Below are positions 14,586 through 22,085 of a stretch of DNA of 34,466 nucleotides, piece by piece. Location of the stretch: positions 1 to 34,466 of the forward strand of contig CAYNQE010000007.1 in assembly GCA_964399345.1 (NCBI GenBank), written 5' to 3'. A program made the position numbers and the translations under genes. Under the pieces are notes generated by a model. The model saw only the letters and a program-made list of their open reading frames with translations, had not been told where the DNA came from and did not search any database. How positions within the stretch are numbered: position 1 is the first letter of the stretch; each line of letters starts with the position of its first letter. The stretch comes from UBA2100 sp964399345. GTDB taxonomy: Bacteria; Patescibacteriota; Minisyncoccia; Phycocordibacterales; UBA2100.

Positions 14586-15509
14586 ATGATAGATTTTGCA
14601 GGAATACTAGGAGCAATTCCTAAGTGGTTAAAAACTGCTCTTGTACTAATCATAGTATTTGGAATGGCGGGACTTGCGTGGTTCTTTGTTGCATCAATAA
14701 GAAAGGTTCCTGAAGAACACAGAAAACAAATAGCACAGCGTGATTTTATCTCAGCAATAACAGACCATTTAACTGGTCCTCTTCAAACAAATAAGACTTC
14801 GCCTGCTCAAATTGATATAGACGAACTAGGAGAATTCTCCCCTGCCCTTGGCTTAGTTGAAATTGTCCACAAGACTTCTTCAATATCAAATACAAACCTC
14901 TCTAAAGAATATATTGAGATAAGAGCAGGAAAAAGAAACGCACAACCTGTAAATATAAGTAATTGGTCACTCCAAAGTATGATAAGTGGTAATTGGATAG
15001 GCCTACCGCTTGGAGCTTTAAATTATAGGGTTGGAGAAGTGAACGAACTTGCAGACATATACCTTAAACCAGGAGAAAGTGCCATCATAGCAACCAGACA
15101 ATCCCCTGTTGGCGTTTCCTTTAAGGTAAATGCGTGTTCAGGCTTTTTAGAAGACTCTCAGGAATTTACACCCGCACTAAACACTTCCTGTGTTGCCCCA
15201 ACAGATATTCTTCCTCCAACAATTGAAAATATCAAAACTTACGGTGATGCTTGCGTTAAGTTTGCTGAAAACTTTAAAGCTTGTTCTTACTTGACCAGCA
15301 GTTCACCTGAATATTCTAGTCTCTCCAGTGCTTGTATTGAACATCTCCAACCTCGTCTTACCTACAACTACTGCAGCGGAATACACGAAGAAGATTCTAA
15401 AGAATGGAGAGTTTTCTTAAATCAAAATAAGACCTTATGGAAAGAAAATTACGAAGTTATTCGTCTTATGGACGAAAAACATAGAACAGTGGATGTAATT
15501 AACTACTAA
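14586..15509 (+). CDS. Membrane-anchored protein with lamin-tail-like (LTD) domain
   Basis: 307 residues. One transmembrane helix (~17-38) is followed by an extracytoplasmic part. KEYIEIRAGKRNAQPVNISNWSL near 121-143 resembles the start of a lamin-tail/LTD domain (EYIEL...NISGWTL), with YLKPGESAIIA later. The C-terminal ~110 residues contain seven cysteines, suggesting disulfides. LTD domains in bacteria occur on surface proteins and nucleases; no nuclease motif is seen. It starts 2 bases after the Mur-like ligase, so probably co-transcribed. Its 3' end overlaps trmH by 11 bases, tail to tail. Confidence 0.72.
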   Translation: MIDFAGILGAIPKWLKTALVLIIVFGMAGLAWFFVASIRKVPEEHRKQIAQRDFISAITDHLTGPLQTNKTSPAQIDIDELGEFSPALGLVEIVHKTSSISNTNLSKEYIEIRAGKRNAQPVNISNWSLQSMISGNWIGLPLGALNYRVGEVNELADIYLKPGESAIIATRQSPVGVSFKVNACSGFLEDSQEFTPALNTSCVAPTDILPPTIENIKTYGDACVKFAENFKACSYLTSSSPEYSSLSSACIEHLQPRLTYNYCSGIHEEDSKEWRVFLNQNKTLWKENYEVIRLMDEKHRTVDVINY

Positions 15510-15963
15510 GCAGGAACAGTACGATTCCCACGCTCACACTTACATTTAAAGATTCTTTTACTCCCTTCATTGGTATTTCAATTATTTTGTCGCTCTTGTC
15601 TCTAATTTGCTTAGAAACACCTCTTACTTCGTTACCAAAGATTAAGGCTAGTTTTTTAGGGGCTTTATACTTATATACAGATACTGATCTATCGTCTTGT
15701 TCTACACTTACTATTGAAAAGGATTCTTTTTTAAGCTTTTTGAGTACTTTTGATAATTCTGCTTTCTCCCAAGGAACGTGATTTTGCGCCCCTAATGCTG
15801 TTTTTGCTATATCTTTACGTTCTCGTCCAAAACGATCCACAGGGGACGGCGTGTAGCCTGTAAGGTACATCTTTGTGACTCCAGCGGCGTCAGATGTACG
15901 AAAAGCGGACCCTACATTATATGTACTTCTGATATTATGTAATATAACCACTGTTTCATTCAT
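15499..15963 (-). CDS. TrmH/SpoU-family RNA 2'-O-methyltransferase
   Basis: 154 residues with the three SpoU motifs: NIRSTYNVGSAFRTSDAAGV (motif 1), LIFGNEVRGVS (motif 2) and IPMKGVKESLNVSVSVGIVL (motif 3). This is the trefoil-knot SAM site. The family methylates ribose 2'-O in tRNA or rRNA; the target cannot be assigned. No N-terminal L30e-like substrate-binding domain, so TrmL-like in size. A TATAGT box ends 7 bases before the ATG. Confidence 0.88.
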   Translation of the reverse strand: MNETVVILHNIRSTYNVGSAFRTSDAAGVTKMYLTGYTPSPVDRFGRERKDIAKTALGAQNHVPWEKAELSKVLKKLKKESFSIVSVEQDDRSVSVYKYKAPKKLALIFGNEVRGVSKQIRDKSDKIIEIPMKGVKESLNVSVSVGIVLFLLSS

Positions 15964-16022
15964 CGAAAATACTATACACTAGACTGTATAAAGTAGCAGG
16001 TCTATGTTATATTTTCGGAATT

Positions 16023-16095
16023 CCGCCCGTAGCTCAGTTGGTAGAGCAGGGACCTTTTAAGTCTCTGGCCGTTGGTTCGAGTCCAACCGGGCGGA
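16023..16095 (+). tRNA. tRNA-Lys (TTT anticodon)
   Basis: Acceptor CCGCCCG/CGGGCGG, discriminator A, anticodon stem GGGAC/GTCTC enclosing CTTTTAA, anticodon TTT. An extended -10 (TG-T-TATATT at 16005-16013) lies 10 bases upstream. No encoded CCA. Confidence 0.95.
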
Positions 16096-16260
16096 CTAAA
16101 GAGTAAGAATCTACAGATTCTTGTGAAAGATCAAACAAATAACCCAGATTTATGGTTGTAAAACCTGCTTCCCTGTCATATGGGAGTCCTTCGGGGAAAA
16201 TAAGCTTTTGAAACCTTGGTACAACGTGTTGTGGAAGGTCACTTCATATTTTTTATACTA
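16096..16260 (+). other. Structured intergenic region downstream of tRNA-Lys
   Basis: No credible gene lies here. Directly after the tRNA is a perfect 7-bp hairpin (AAGAATC 16105-16111, loop TACA, GATTCTT 16116-16122). A GC-richer stretch holds TTCCC/GGGAA-type pairings around 16169-16200, then a nested hairpin (ACCTT 16213-16217 with AAGGT 16235-16239, inner ACAA/TTGT). Six T residues follow at 16249-16254. This could be a processed trailer, an attenuator or a small RNA co-transcribed with tRNA-Lys. I recognise no RNA family. Confidence 0.4.
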
Positions 16261-16270
16261 TACGCTTCTA

Positions 16271-16311
16271 TATACACTAGCTATTGACATTATATAGTTA
16301 GTGTATAGTGT
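16271..16311 (+). promoter_or_regulatory. Promoter embedded in a 14-bp inverted repeat (operator-like)
   Basis: TATACACTAGCTAT (16271-16284) and ATAGTTAGTGTATA (16294-16307) are inverted copies with one mismatch. TTGACA (16284-16289) sits at the centre, with TAGTGT (16306-16311, spacer 16) or TATAGT (16304-16309, spacer 14) as -10 candidates. A dimeric repressor bound to the repeat would block the -35 box. It drives the small unit that follows. Confidence 0.55.
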
Positions 16312-16367
16312 CTCGCAGTAGCAGTACCATTCAATTTAACCTAGACCCCCAGAGGGAGGAGAGAGAA

Positions 16368-16424
16368 ATGTTTGAATATCACGCTGAACTACAGAACTGC
16401 ACAGGCCTTGAGCTCGATGATTGA
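16368..16424 (+). CDS. Possible 18-codon leader ORF with very strong Shine-Dalgarno
   Basis: GGGAGGAGAGAGAA directly precedes ATG 16368, the strongest ribosome-binding site in the window. The ORF reads MFEYHAELQNCTGLELDD and stops at TGA 16422-16424. That stop overlaps the ATG of the following 55-codon ORF (ATGATTGA). It may be a coupling leader, or the 5' part of a gene whose reading shifts by one base. Too short to assign a function. Confidence 0.45.
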   Translation: MFEYHAELQNCTGLELDD

Positions 16425-16584
16425 TGCGAAAGAGCGACCTCCGATTCAGGATGCTAGCGATCCCGATAGATGCTGGGCAGGCCGTTGGCGCGAACACTTC
16501 AATTGCGAACCTCCCGAAGGCGATCCCGTCGTTCATGAGATCTTCACGGAGGGCGTCCCGACCAGTCAGGCTTCTTTCAGCTAA
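16417..16584 (+). CDS. Hypothetical 55-residue protein, higher-GC orphan gene
   Basis: From ATG 16417 the product runs MIDAKERPPIQDASDPDRC to SQASFS, hydrophilic and acidic, with two cysteines and two tryptophans. The stop lies just before an intrinsic terminator. It has no ribosome-binding site of its own except through the overlapping 18-codon ORF. Base composition is clearly richer in G and C than its neighbours. In the same frame a TTG at 16372 would give 70 residues. A competing +1 frame ORF runs to 16624 but would read into the terminator stem, so I prefer this frame. Function unknown; possibly acquired. Confidence 0.5.
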   Translation: MIDAKERPPIQDASDPDRCWAGRWREHFNCEPPEGDPVVHEIFTEGVPTSQASFS

Positions 16585-16596
16585 AGAAGAAGTCAC

Positions 16597-16643
16597 AAGC
16601 CGCTTATCAACACAAAGCCGTTGAGGAGCGACTTTGTTTTTTT
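16597..16643 (+). terminator. Intrinsic terminator of the small palindrome-controlled unit
   Basis: A long imperfect stem (16597-16611 with 16620-16634; core CGCTTATCAAC/GTTGAGGAGCG) is followed by seven T at 16637-16643. Confidence 0.75.
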
Positions 16644-16854
16644 ATAGAACATCGGTTCCAACTTTTGTTTAAAATTCACAAAATTGGTCGAGGTACAGGT
16701 ACCATAAATATACGAGGGTATGGGACCCATTTTTCGGGGGTACCCCCTACCCAACAGAAGGGCTTTAAACAAGACTAAATTCCTGACTTAATTCATACCA
16801 CCCTCGAAGTTCTTCTGTGAGACGGTTCCAATCCAATCCCATGGAACGGACAAA
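16644..16854. other. Non-coding region with several inverted repeats
   Basis: I see no gene. Visible structure includes a hairpin at 16658-16687 (CCAACTTTTGT with ACAAAATTGG, one bulge) and a perfect 12-base palindrome GGGGGTACCCCC at 16736-16747. A GTTCC/GGAAC hairpin at 16825-16847 lies just after the stop of the leftward 668-residue gene and may help end that transcript, though it lacks a T run. Confidence 0.4.
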
Positions 16855-18861
16855 CTAATTTTTACTAACTTCTATTTCTTTGGAGACCAAATCTCCAAAT
16901 TGAGTCCTACAGGTTAGATCATAATTTGCGGAAGCTATCGAACCAGAGACTCCAACTTCAAACGGTTCTGTTATTACAACACCGTGGGAGCTTGTGTAAT
17001 CAAATCCTCTTGGCCCTTCTACACGACAGGAGCTCATAAATAAACTTGCCCATGTTATTTTAACTTGCTCACCTTCTTTTACTGATGCAGGATAGGAAAT
17101 AATATCGTAAAGTGGATTTCCAACACTTACTGCACATGTATTGCCACCTATTTCCTCCCCCTCTAAGAGACATTTAACAGAATAGTTACTGTTATTATTC
17201 GGAGAAATACTAACCCTTCCCTCAAGTTCGTTATTAGTATCTATTCCAATTCCTTCACTACCATCTGAGTTAGACGGACATGACCATTCAATAGTGGCGG
17301 GCTCTTCTTTCTTAATCAATTTAGGTAAACACGAAAGTGTTGGTGGGTAGGCCCCTGTTGGGCCCTCATTGGTTTTTGTTACCTCAACTGTCGTTTGGCA
17401 TTCCTTTCTTTTATTTCCTCCTCCAATGGCGATTAACTTATACGTTGTGGTTTGAGTTGGACTTACCACCTTAAGCCCTGTTTTTGAAACATCTCCCTCT
17501 ATTCCCTCAATAGATACACTTGTTGTATTAGCTGTCTTCCATCTAATACTCACCTGCTCACCTTCCTTGATTCCACTCTTACTTGCTTCAATTAAACATT
17601 GTGGCTCAGGTATGTTTGATGAATCTCCTTTCTTCTTTGAGAAAACTTGTTTAAGACCATTTAAGAATCCTTTTGCTATAGATTTGCGTTTATTTGGATC
17701 TTTAAACACTCCTTGGATGTAACATTGTATTTTCTTAGCGGCATTTCCAGAACATCCTGTTTTTGCAGGTGGTGGAGTGTTAGTAGAACTTAATTTTTCA
17801 AGGCGTATATCAGACTTCTTCTTACACGTTAGTGTGTTGGATCCGACTGATGAGAAACACACAACTGCTCCCTTCCACGCACATGTATTTGCATCAGCAA
17901 GAGTAGCTGATGTTGCTGACTTTCTTGCTGCAGCAGATCCGTTTAGTCCACCCATCATTCCAATAACAACATCGTATTGCCTCTTACATGCAGTTGGAAT
18001 TGATGGAGCTACTATCGGATATACAACAAGAGGTTTTTCGTTTAAAAGTGCATTGCTTCTTGGAGATGTCTTCACAATCTTTGCCTCTTCTCCCATGCAC
18101 ATACCTTTATTAAGAGCCGGAACTAGCATCTCATATGCTCGAGCAGTAGCGTCTACTCCTTTAGTAGTATTGCCTGCAATACATGTTGCAAGTGCTTTTA
18201 TTGCCTTGTTTGCCTTGTCACCTCCTTTGTTATAACAATCGACTTCTGCACCGTTAGTTACGTAAGTTGTTGAACATCTGTTATCTTCTGTATGTGTACC
18301 CTGCTCTATTACAAGAGCTTTGTTTTGATCTCCCATTACTTCCTTATCAGAATTACCGTAAGATTCTTTATTCTCTTTTTTTTCCTCTACCTTAAAATTA
18401 ATGTATGCTTGTCCATCATCGCTACTACTGGTAGTAAAGAGTGGCTCTCCGGAACAAGCAGGATCATGTAAATTGTCACATGTATTTATAATCCCATTTA
18501 CTTTTCGCTTAGCTGAGATTACCTCTTGATCCAGTTCATTATACGGACCCTTTAGCTCTCCTCCATCTTCATATAAATAGTAGTAACCGGTTGAGGCCTC
18601 ATACTCTATCTGGTCATTGGATTCGTTGTCTAAAAATACAGATACTACTTCTCCCATTTCTCCCATGACAGTTCCTTTTTTAGTTATACCTGGAATAGTT
18701 CCCTCTTCAAATTCTAATGTAGTACTAAATATATAAAGAGGCGCTGCAATATTTGCTACTGCATCTCCAGCAACTTTCCCACCACGAATAACACCACCCA
18801 CCGCACTTAAGGTAACAATTACAAATACAGCTAGTGCCAATTTTAATAGTGCCTGTCTCAT
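16855..18861 (-). CDS. Large secreted or envelope protein with C-terminal Ig-like domains
   Basis: 668 residues. An N-terminal hydrophobic segment (~5-27) serves as signal or anchor. The N-terminal half is Cys-containing and unassigned. The C-terminal ~250 residues hold about three Ig-like beta modules, each with a typical VKEGEQVKITW or IKEGEQVSIRW strand. Its last two modules resemble those of the 255-residue protein that heads the same operon: SCLPKLIKKEEPATIEWSC here against LCLPNDVREGEEAIIMWAC there, and YPASVKEGEQVKITW against TPSSVISGETTSISW. It overlaps the M15 peptidase gene by ATGA (18858-18861). A surface adhesin or scaffold is inferred, not shown. Confidence 0.75.
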   Translation of the reverse strand: MRQALLKLALAVFVIVTLSAVGGVIRGGKVAGDAVANIAAPLYIFSTTLEFEEGTIPGITKKGTVMGEMGEVVSVFLDNESNDQIEYEASTGYYYLYEDGGELKGPYNELDQEVISAKRKVNGIINTCDNLHDPACSGEPLFTTSSSDDGQAYINFKVEEKKENKESYGNSDKEVMGDQNKALVIEQGTHTEDNRCSTTYVTNGAEVDCYNKGGDKANKAIKALATCIAGNTTKGVDATARAYEMLVPALNKGMCMGEEAKIVKTSPRSNALLNEKPLVVYPIVAPSIPTACKRQYDVVIGMMGGLNGSAAARKSATSATLADANTCAWKGAVVCFSSVGSNTLTCKKKSDIRLEKLSSTNTPPPAKTGCSGNAAKKIQCYIQGVFKDPNKRKSIAKGFLNGLKQVFSKKKGDSSNIPEPQCLIEASKSGIKEGEQVSIRWKTANTTSVSIEGIEGDVSKTGLKVVSPTQTTTYKLIAIGGGNKRKECQTTVEVTKTNEGPTGAYPPTLSCLPKLIKKEEPATIEWSCPSNSDGSEGIGIDTNNELEGRVSISPNNNSNYSVKCLLEGEEIGGNTCAVSVGNPLYDIISYPASVKEGEQVKITWASLFMSSCRVEGPRGFDYTSSHGVVITEPFEVGVSGSIASANYDLTCRTQFGDLVSKEIEVSKN

Positions 18862-20282
18862 AATGATTTTAATAAGAACGGATTATAAATTCTTTTAAGT
18901 GTTTCGAATCTAAATGCTGCGCGGTACGCTCCACCGAATAACAATGGTGACATGGCGTCTCTTACTCCATAGTATGTTCCGTATTGAACACTCTTGCCTG
19001 CCGCATCAACAACGCCCAGATTTTCACTTGTATCAATCTCAACAGAACCTTTTGAGAAAGTTCCACTATTTAGATAAAAATCATCTACCATGCTCGCTGA
19101 ATCAGTTGGATTATGAACATCGAACACTCCGTTGGTGGAAGATCCTCCTATTATTGTTCCTGAATCTTCTGTGTCCGTAAACGAAAGACTTTTGCTTATA
19201 CTTGTTATTGGACTCTTCCAAAAACTACTCTGTGTTGGTTTTGTATCGCCACATGTATTAAACAAACTGGTTCCAAACAATCCAGAACACCCAACTACAT
19301 TATCGTCTCCCACACTATTTGGAACAAAACCAACTCCATCGCTTCCAAGAACAAAAGTCTGCTCTACATTGGAGTTAGTATCGTAAACTAACTCAGTTGT
19401 TGGTTCATTGTCGTAAATAAAATCAAAGAAATCATGATCTCCACCTACAAAACTTAAGTATTCATAATCTGTTTCTTCTGCTGGATCAGTTATTTGCGAA
19501 TTGCCTTCGGGAAATATACTATTTCTTCCGGAATCGATTGACTGATCATACTCTACCGAATCGCCATAAATCTCTGTTTCTACAACATTTGCATGTTCAG
19601 GATTTATTTGATTAGGATCAAATTTTGGCGACCCGTCGCAATAACTGGTTACCCCTTGCAGGGCACACCTCCTGGCCTCTCCCGTACCTATTCCAGCTAA
19701 TGCCATGTGGGGTGCGTCATAAAAACTACCTCCTGTGTATTCCGGAAGGTACGGGAAACACACTCCAAATTGTGGATTTTCTCTCGCAAAGCTTTGTAGA
19801 GTTTTGTATGACGAGTCTCTCCCGGCTGGCGCTACGTCCATAGCCCGACCATAAATATGATTAGAATGCTCCGCTCCGCCTGCAGCCTTGTTGCTACCGC
19901 AGCCATCACCTAAGTCTTCTGGTGGTCGAAAAGCTGACACAACATAAACTGAGCCTTCTCCGTACACGCTTTGGTATGCCTTAAGAAAATGAGCTGAACA
20001 AACCGAAAAAGTGTTGTTTAGTCTATAAATATTCTGCTCGCATGTTGGCGGAGCCTTGCTGCCTCTCAGGTCTCTGGCTATAGACAGCAGGTACTGTTTT
20101 GCTTTAGCTACTTGACTAGTGATCCCTAAAGACCTATCCAGATCAGAAATTGGAGTGCTTGCATCACATACAACATTAGGATTAATTCCCCACAACAGCT
20201 CACACTCTTCTTTTGATGCGGCGTGAGCTGTATTTACACCAAGAAGAAAGACAATGAGTAGAGCTGCTTGAAACAATTTCAT
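18858..20282 (-). CDS. Secreted M15-like peptidase (D-Ala-D-Ala carboxypeptidase/VanY type)
   Basis: 474 residues from ATG 20282. Residues 1-22 are a signal peptide (MKLFQAALLIVFLLGVNTAHA). A region near 110-190 carries SAFRPPEDLGDG, GGAEHSNHIYGRAMDVAPAG and DAPHMALAG. This matches the SxHxxGxAxD and late His of the M15 zinc peptidase family, which cleaves peptidoglycan stem peptides. The following ~270 residues are Ser/Thr/Asp/Asn-rich and unassigned. I preferred this ATG to a TTG 15 bases upstream; it lies 4 bases after the previous stop. The domain call is motif-based; lytic activity is inferred. Confidence 0.78.
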   Translation of the reverse strand: MKLFQAALLIVFLLGVNTAHAASKEECELLWGINPNVVCDASTPISDLDRSLGITSQVAKAKQYLLSIARDLRGSKAPPTCEQNIYRLNNTFSVCSAHFLKAYQSVYGEGSVYVVSAFRPPEDLGDGCGSNKAAGGAEHSNHIYGRAMDVAPAGRDSSYKTLQSFARENPQFGVCFPYLPEYTGGSFYDAPHMALAGIGTGEARRCALQGVTSYCDGSPKFDPNQINPEHANVVETEIYGDSVEYDQSIDSGRNSIFPEGNSQITDPAEETDYEYLSFVGGDHDFFDFIYDNEPTTELVYDTNSNVEQTFVLGSDGVGFVPNSVGDDNVVGCSGLFGTSLFNTCGDTKPTQSSFWKSPITSISKSLSFTDTEDSGTIIGGSSTNGVFDVHNPTDSASMVDDFYLNSGTFSKGSVEIDTSENLGVVDAAGKSVQYGTYYGVRDAMSPLLFGGAYRAAFRFETLKRIYNPFLLKSL

Positions 20283-20286
20283 AATA

Positions 20287-21255
20287 TTACAATCCAAATG
20301 CAGCTAAGATTTTCTGCCACCAAGTTTTCTCGTCCTCTTCTTCTTGAACCTCCCCACCAGAAAGAGGGTTGTACCCTCCAACATTAGAACTTCTATAATC
20401 TAGTAAGTTGTTTGAAATACCATTCCTTTCATTTAACAAAGCCTCGCGTGCTCTAGCTTCTGCCGCGTCTCTTTCCAAGTCTGCAAGCGAGATACCTCCC
20501 CTTGTGTCAGGATAGGCGTCAGTGTTAAAAGACGACGAAGCTAAGTCTATTTCAAATTGGCTTAATCCTGTAATAGGAGTTACGTAGCCATTTAGATTGT
20601 CTCCAGGAACTGAATTGGGGACACTAACTACTGCAACCTCAGGTCGTCCGTAATCATCAGGGTTAAAAACAAAAGTTTCAGTAACTGTATTTGTTGTATA
20701 GTCTAAATCAGTTGAAGTATCATCAAAAACAAAGTCTAAATCTAAGTCTCCACTTGGTGTTGTTGTACCAAAATCTAGAAAATCACCTTCAAATTCGTAG
20801 TCCTCTGGTGTTGGGTAATCACCACCATAGCCACCTCCAAACAATCCTCCTAGAAGTTGTTGAGTAATACTTTGCGTTGCACCTTGAATTAAGGAGTTAG
20901 TAAACATGTTTAGTGCATTTCCTCCGGTAGTAAATCCAACTGCTCTACATTTTCCAGCAAAACAAACCCCGGTTATCGTACCTCCTGTCGTACCTATTGG
21001 CGTACATGCAGTGCCGTCTCTTCCATAGATTGGCCATCCTGGGGGGCCCGGTGGTTTACAATTTGTTACCTCTAGTGCTCCGGTTGATACCACTGCTGCT
21101 ACAGGAGTTCCAAGTGGGTACTCCTCTAAAGGCACATTACTAACTGGTACACCTATAGGATATTCCTCCGTCGCCTGTACAAACGTAAAAGAAAACACAA
21201 GCGCAAGCGGTGATATTAATAGTAGTAAAGAGGTTCTGTTGAAGATTATTTTCAT
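20287..21255 (-). CDS. Secreted low-complexity protein of the Ig/M15 operon
   Basis: 322 residues with a signal peptide (~1-28, cleavage after VQA). A tandem near-repeat EEYPIGVPV...EEYPLGTPV follows at the mature N-terminus, then a Cys-containing segment (CKPPGPPGWP, CTPIG, VCFAGKCRAVG), a Gly-rich stretch and an Asp/Thr-rich middle. The C-terminus is EEEDEKTWWQKILAAFGL, a short amphipathic helix with two Trp. No known domain. Between the Ig-like and M15 genes, spaced by 1 and 4 bases. Confidence 0.7.
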   Translation of the reverse strand: MKIIFNRTSLLLLISPLALVFSFTFVQATEEYPIGVPVSNVPLEEYPLGTPVAAVVSTGALEVTNCKPPGPPGWPIYGRDGTACTPIGTTGGTITGVCFAGKCRAVGFTTGGNALNMFTNSLIQGATQSITQQLLGGLFGGGYGGDYPTPEDYEFEGDFLDFGTTTPSGDLDLDFVFDDTSTDLDYTTNTVTETFVFNPDDYGRPEVAVVSVPNSVPGDNLNGYVTPITGLSQFEIDLASSSFNTDAYPDTRGGISLADLERDAAEARAREALLNERNGISNNLLDYRSSNVGGYNPLSGGEVQEEEDEKTWWQKILAAFGL

Positions 21256-21256
21256 A

Positions 21257-22024
21257 TTAAATAATTATTACTTCTAATTCCCTCTCTTCTGTTTCTCCAA
21301 GAGAAGTCTCGCAAGTTAATTTAAAGGTTGTGTCTTGAGTTAATGTTGGAGACGCTATATCACCTTGCGTACCACTTCTTGAGTAGTCTAAAAAGGTGTC
21401 GGACGTAAGCATACATGACTTAACACCAAACGCTCTCCATGAAATTGAAGTGGTTTCCCCTGAAATAACACTTGAAGGAGTAGCTAGCAAGGCAATCGTT
21501 GGCTCCACCACATTTATAAAACAGCTTGCAGCGGTATTACTAATTCCTGGCATATCATTAATACAATCTACTCTGTATTGAGTATCTATCGAAGGAGAAA
21601 CTCGAACAGTTCCGGATGTCTCACCCCCAGTATCAAACCCTTCCCCAGTAGTTGTATTTGCACCATCTTGGCATGCCCACATTATTATCGCCTCTTCGCC
21701 TTCTCTTACGTCGTTTGGTAGACATAGCAGTATCGGAACGCTTTCCGTAATAGATGCTTGCTGGAGTTCTGCTGTTGGAGTTTCTCCTAATATATTAAAA
21801 GTGTTTCCCTCTTCTGGATCTTGAGTTAAAGACTCATATTCCACTACTGGCTCCTGTGAGCTCTGTAGCCCTAGGAAAGAAGAGACTGGATTAAAGACAG
21901 CAGCAGTTAGATTTCTACTTTCTAAAAATGAAAATACTGGTTCTGAATGCTCAAATACCGTTATACCAAATATAAGTACAAGTAATAGAACTAACACCTT
22001 CAATTGTTTTTGAACAGCCTCCAT
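21257..22024 (-). CDS. Membrane-anchored protein with two Ig-like domains
   Basis: 255 residues: an N-terminal signal anchor (~7-25), a linker, then two Ig-like modules (~93-175 and 175-255) with paired cysteines. The pair matches the end of the 668-residue protein at the far end of the operon, so the two genes are paralogous in this part. It heads the operon; a candidate promoter lies within an inverted repeat 11 bases upstream. Confidence 0.73.
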   Translation of the reverse strand: MEAVQKQLKVLVLLLVLIFGITVFEHSEPVFSFLESRNLTAAVFNPVSSFLGLQSSQEPVVEYESLTQDPEEGNTFNILGETPTAELQQASITESVPILLCLPNDVREGEEAIIMWACQDGANTTTGEGFDTGGETSGTVRVSPSIDTQYRVDCINDMPGISNTAASCFINVVEPTIALLATPSSVISGETTSISWRAFGVKSCMLTSDTFLDYSRSGTQGDIASPTLTQDTTFKLTCETSLGETEERELEVIII

Positions 22025-22032
22025 GTCGTGCC

Positions 22033-22069
22033 CTAATTGTAAGTTAGTAAGCCCCTACTTACAATTTAG
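22033..22069 (-). promoter_or_regulatory. Inverted repeat overlapping -35 and -10 of the envelope operon
   Basis: CTAATTGTAAGT (22033-22044) and ACTTACAATTTAG (22057-22069) are inverted copies with one extra base. Read on the minus strand the arms supply TTGTAA (-35), a 17-base spacer and TACAAT (-10), 11 bases before the ATG at 22024. There is no T run, so it is more likely an operator or promoter than the holA terminator. Confidence 0.5.
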
Positions 22070-22085
22070 CTTTGTGCACAGCTAT

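Noticed and set aside
16336..16596. 86-codon open frame on the minus strand opposite the small palindrome-controlled unit
   Set aside because: The promoter, Shine-Dalgarno and terminator all point to the plus strand, and this frame has no ribosome-binding site or family match.
16424..16624. Third-frame plus-strand ORF (MRKSDLRFRM...) in the same small unit
   Set aside because: It would read through the stem of the intrinsic terminator and its composition is Arg/Ser-rich as expected for an out-of-frame shadow.
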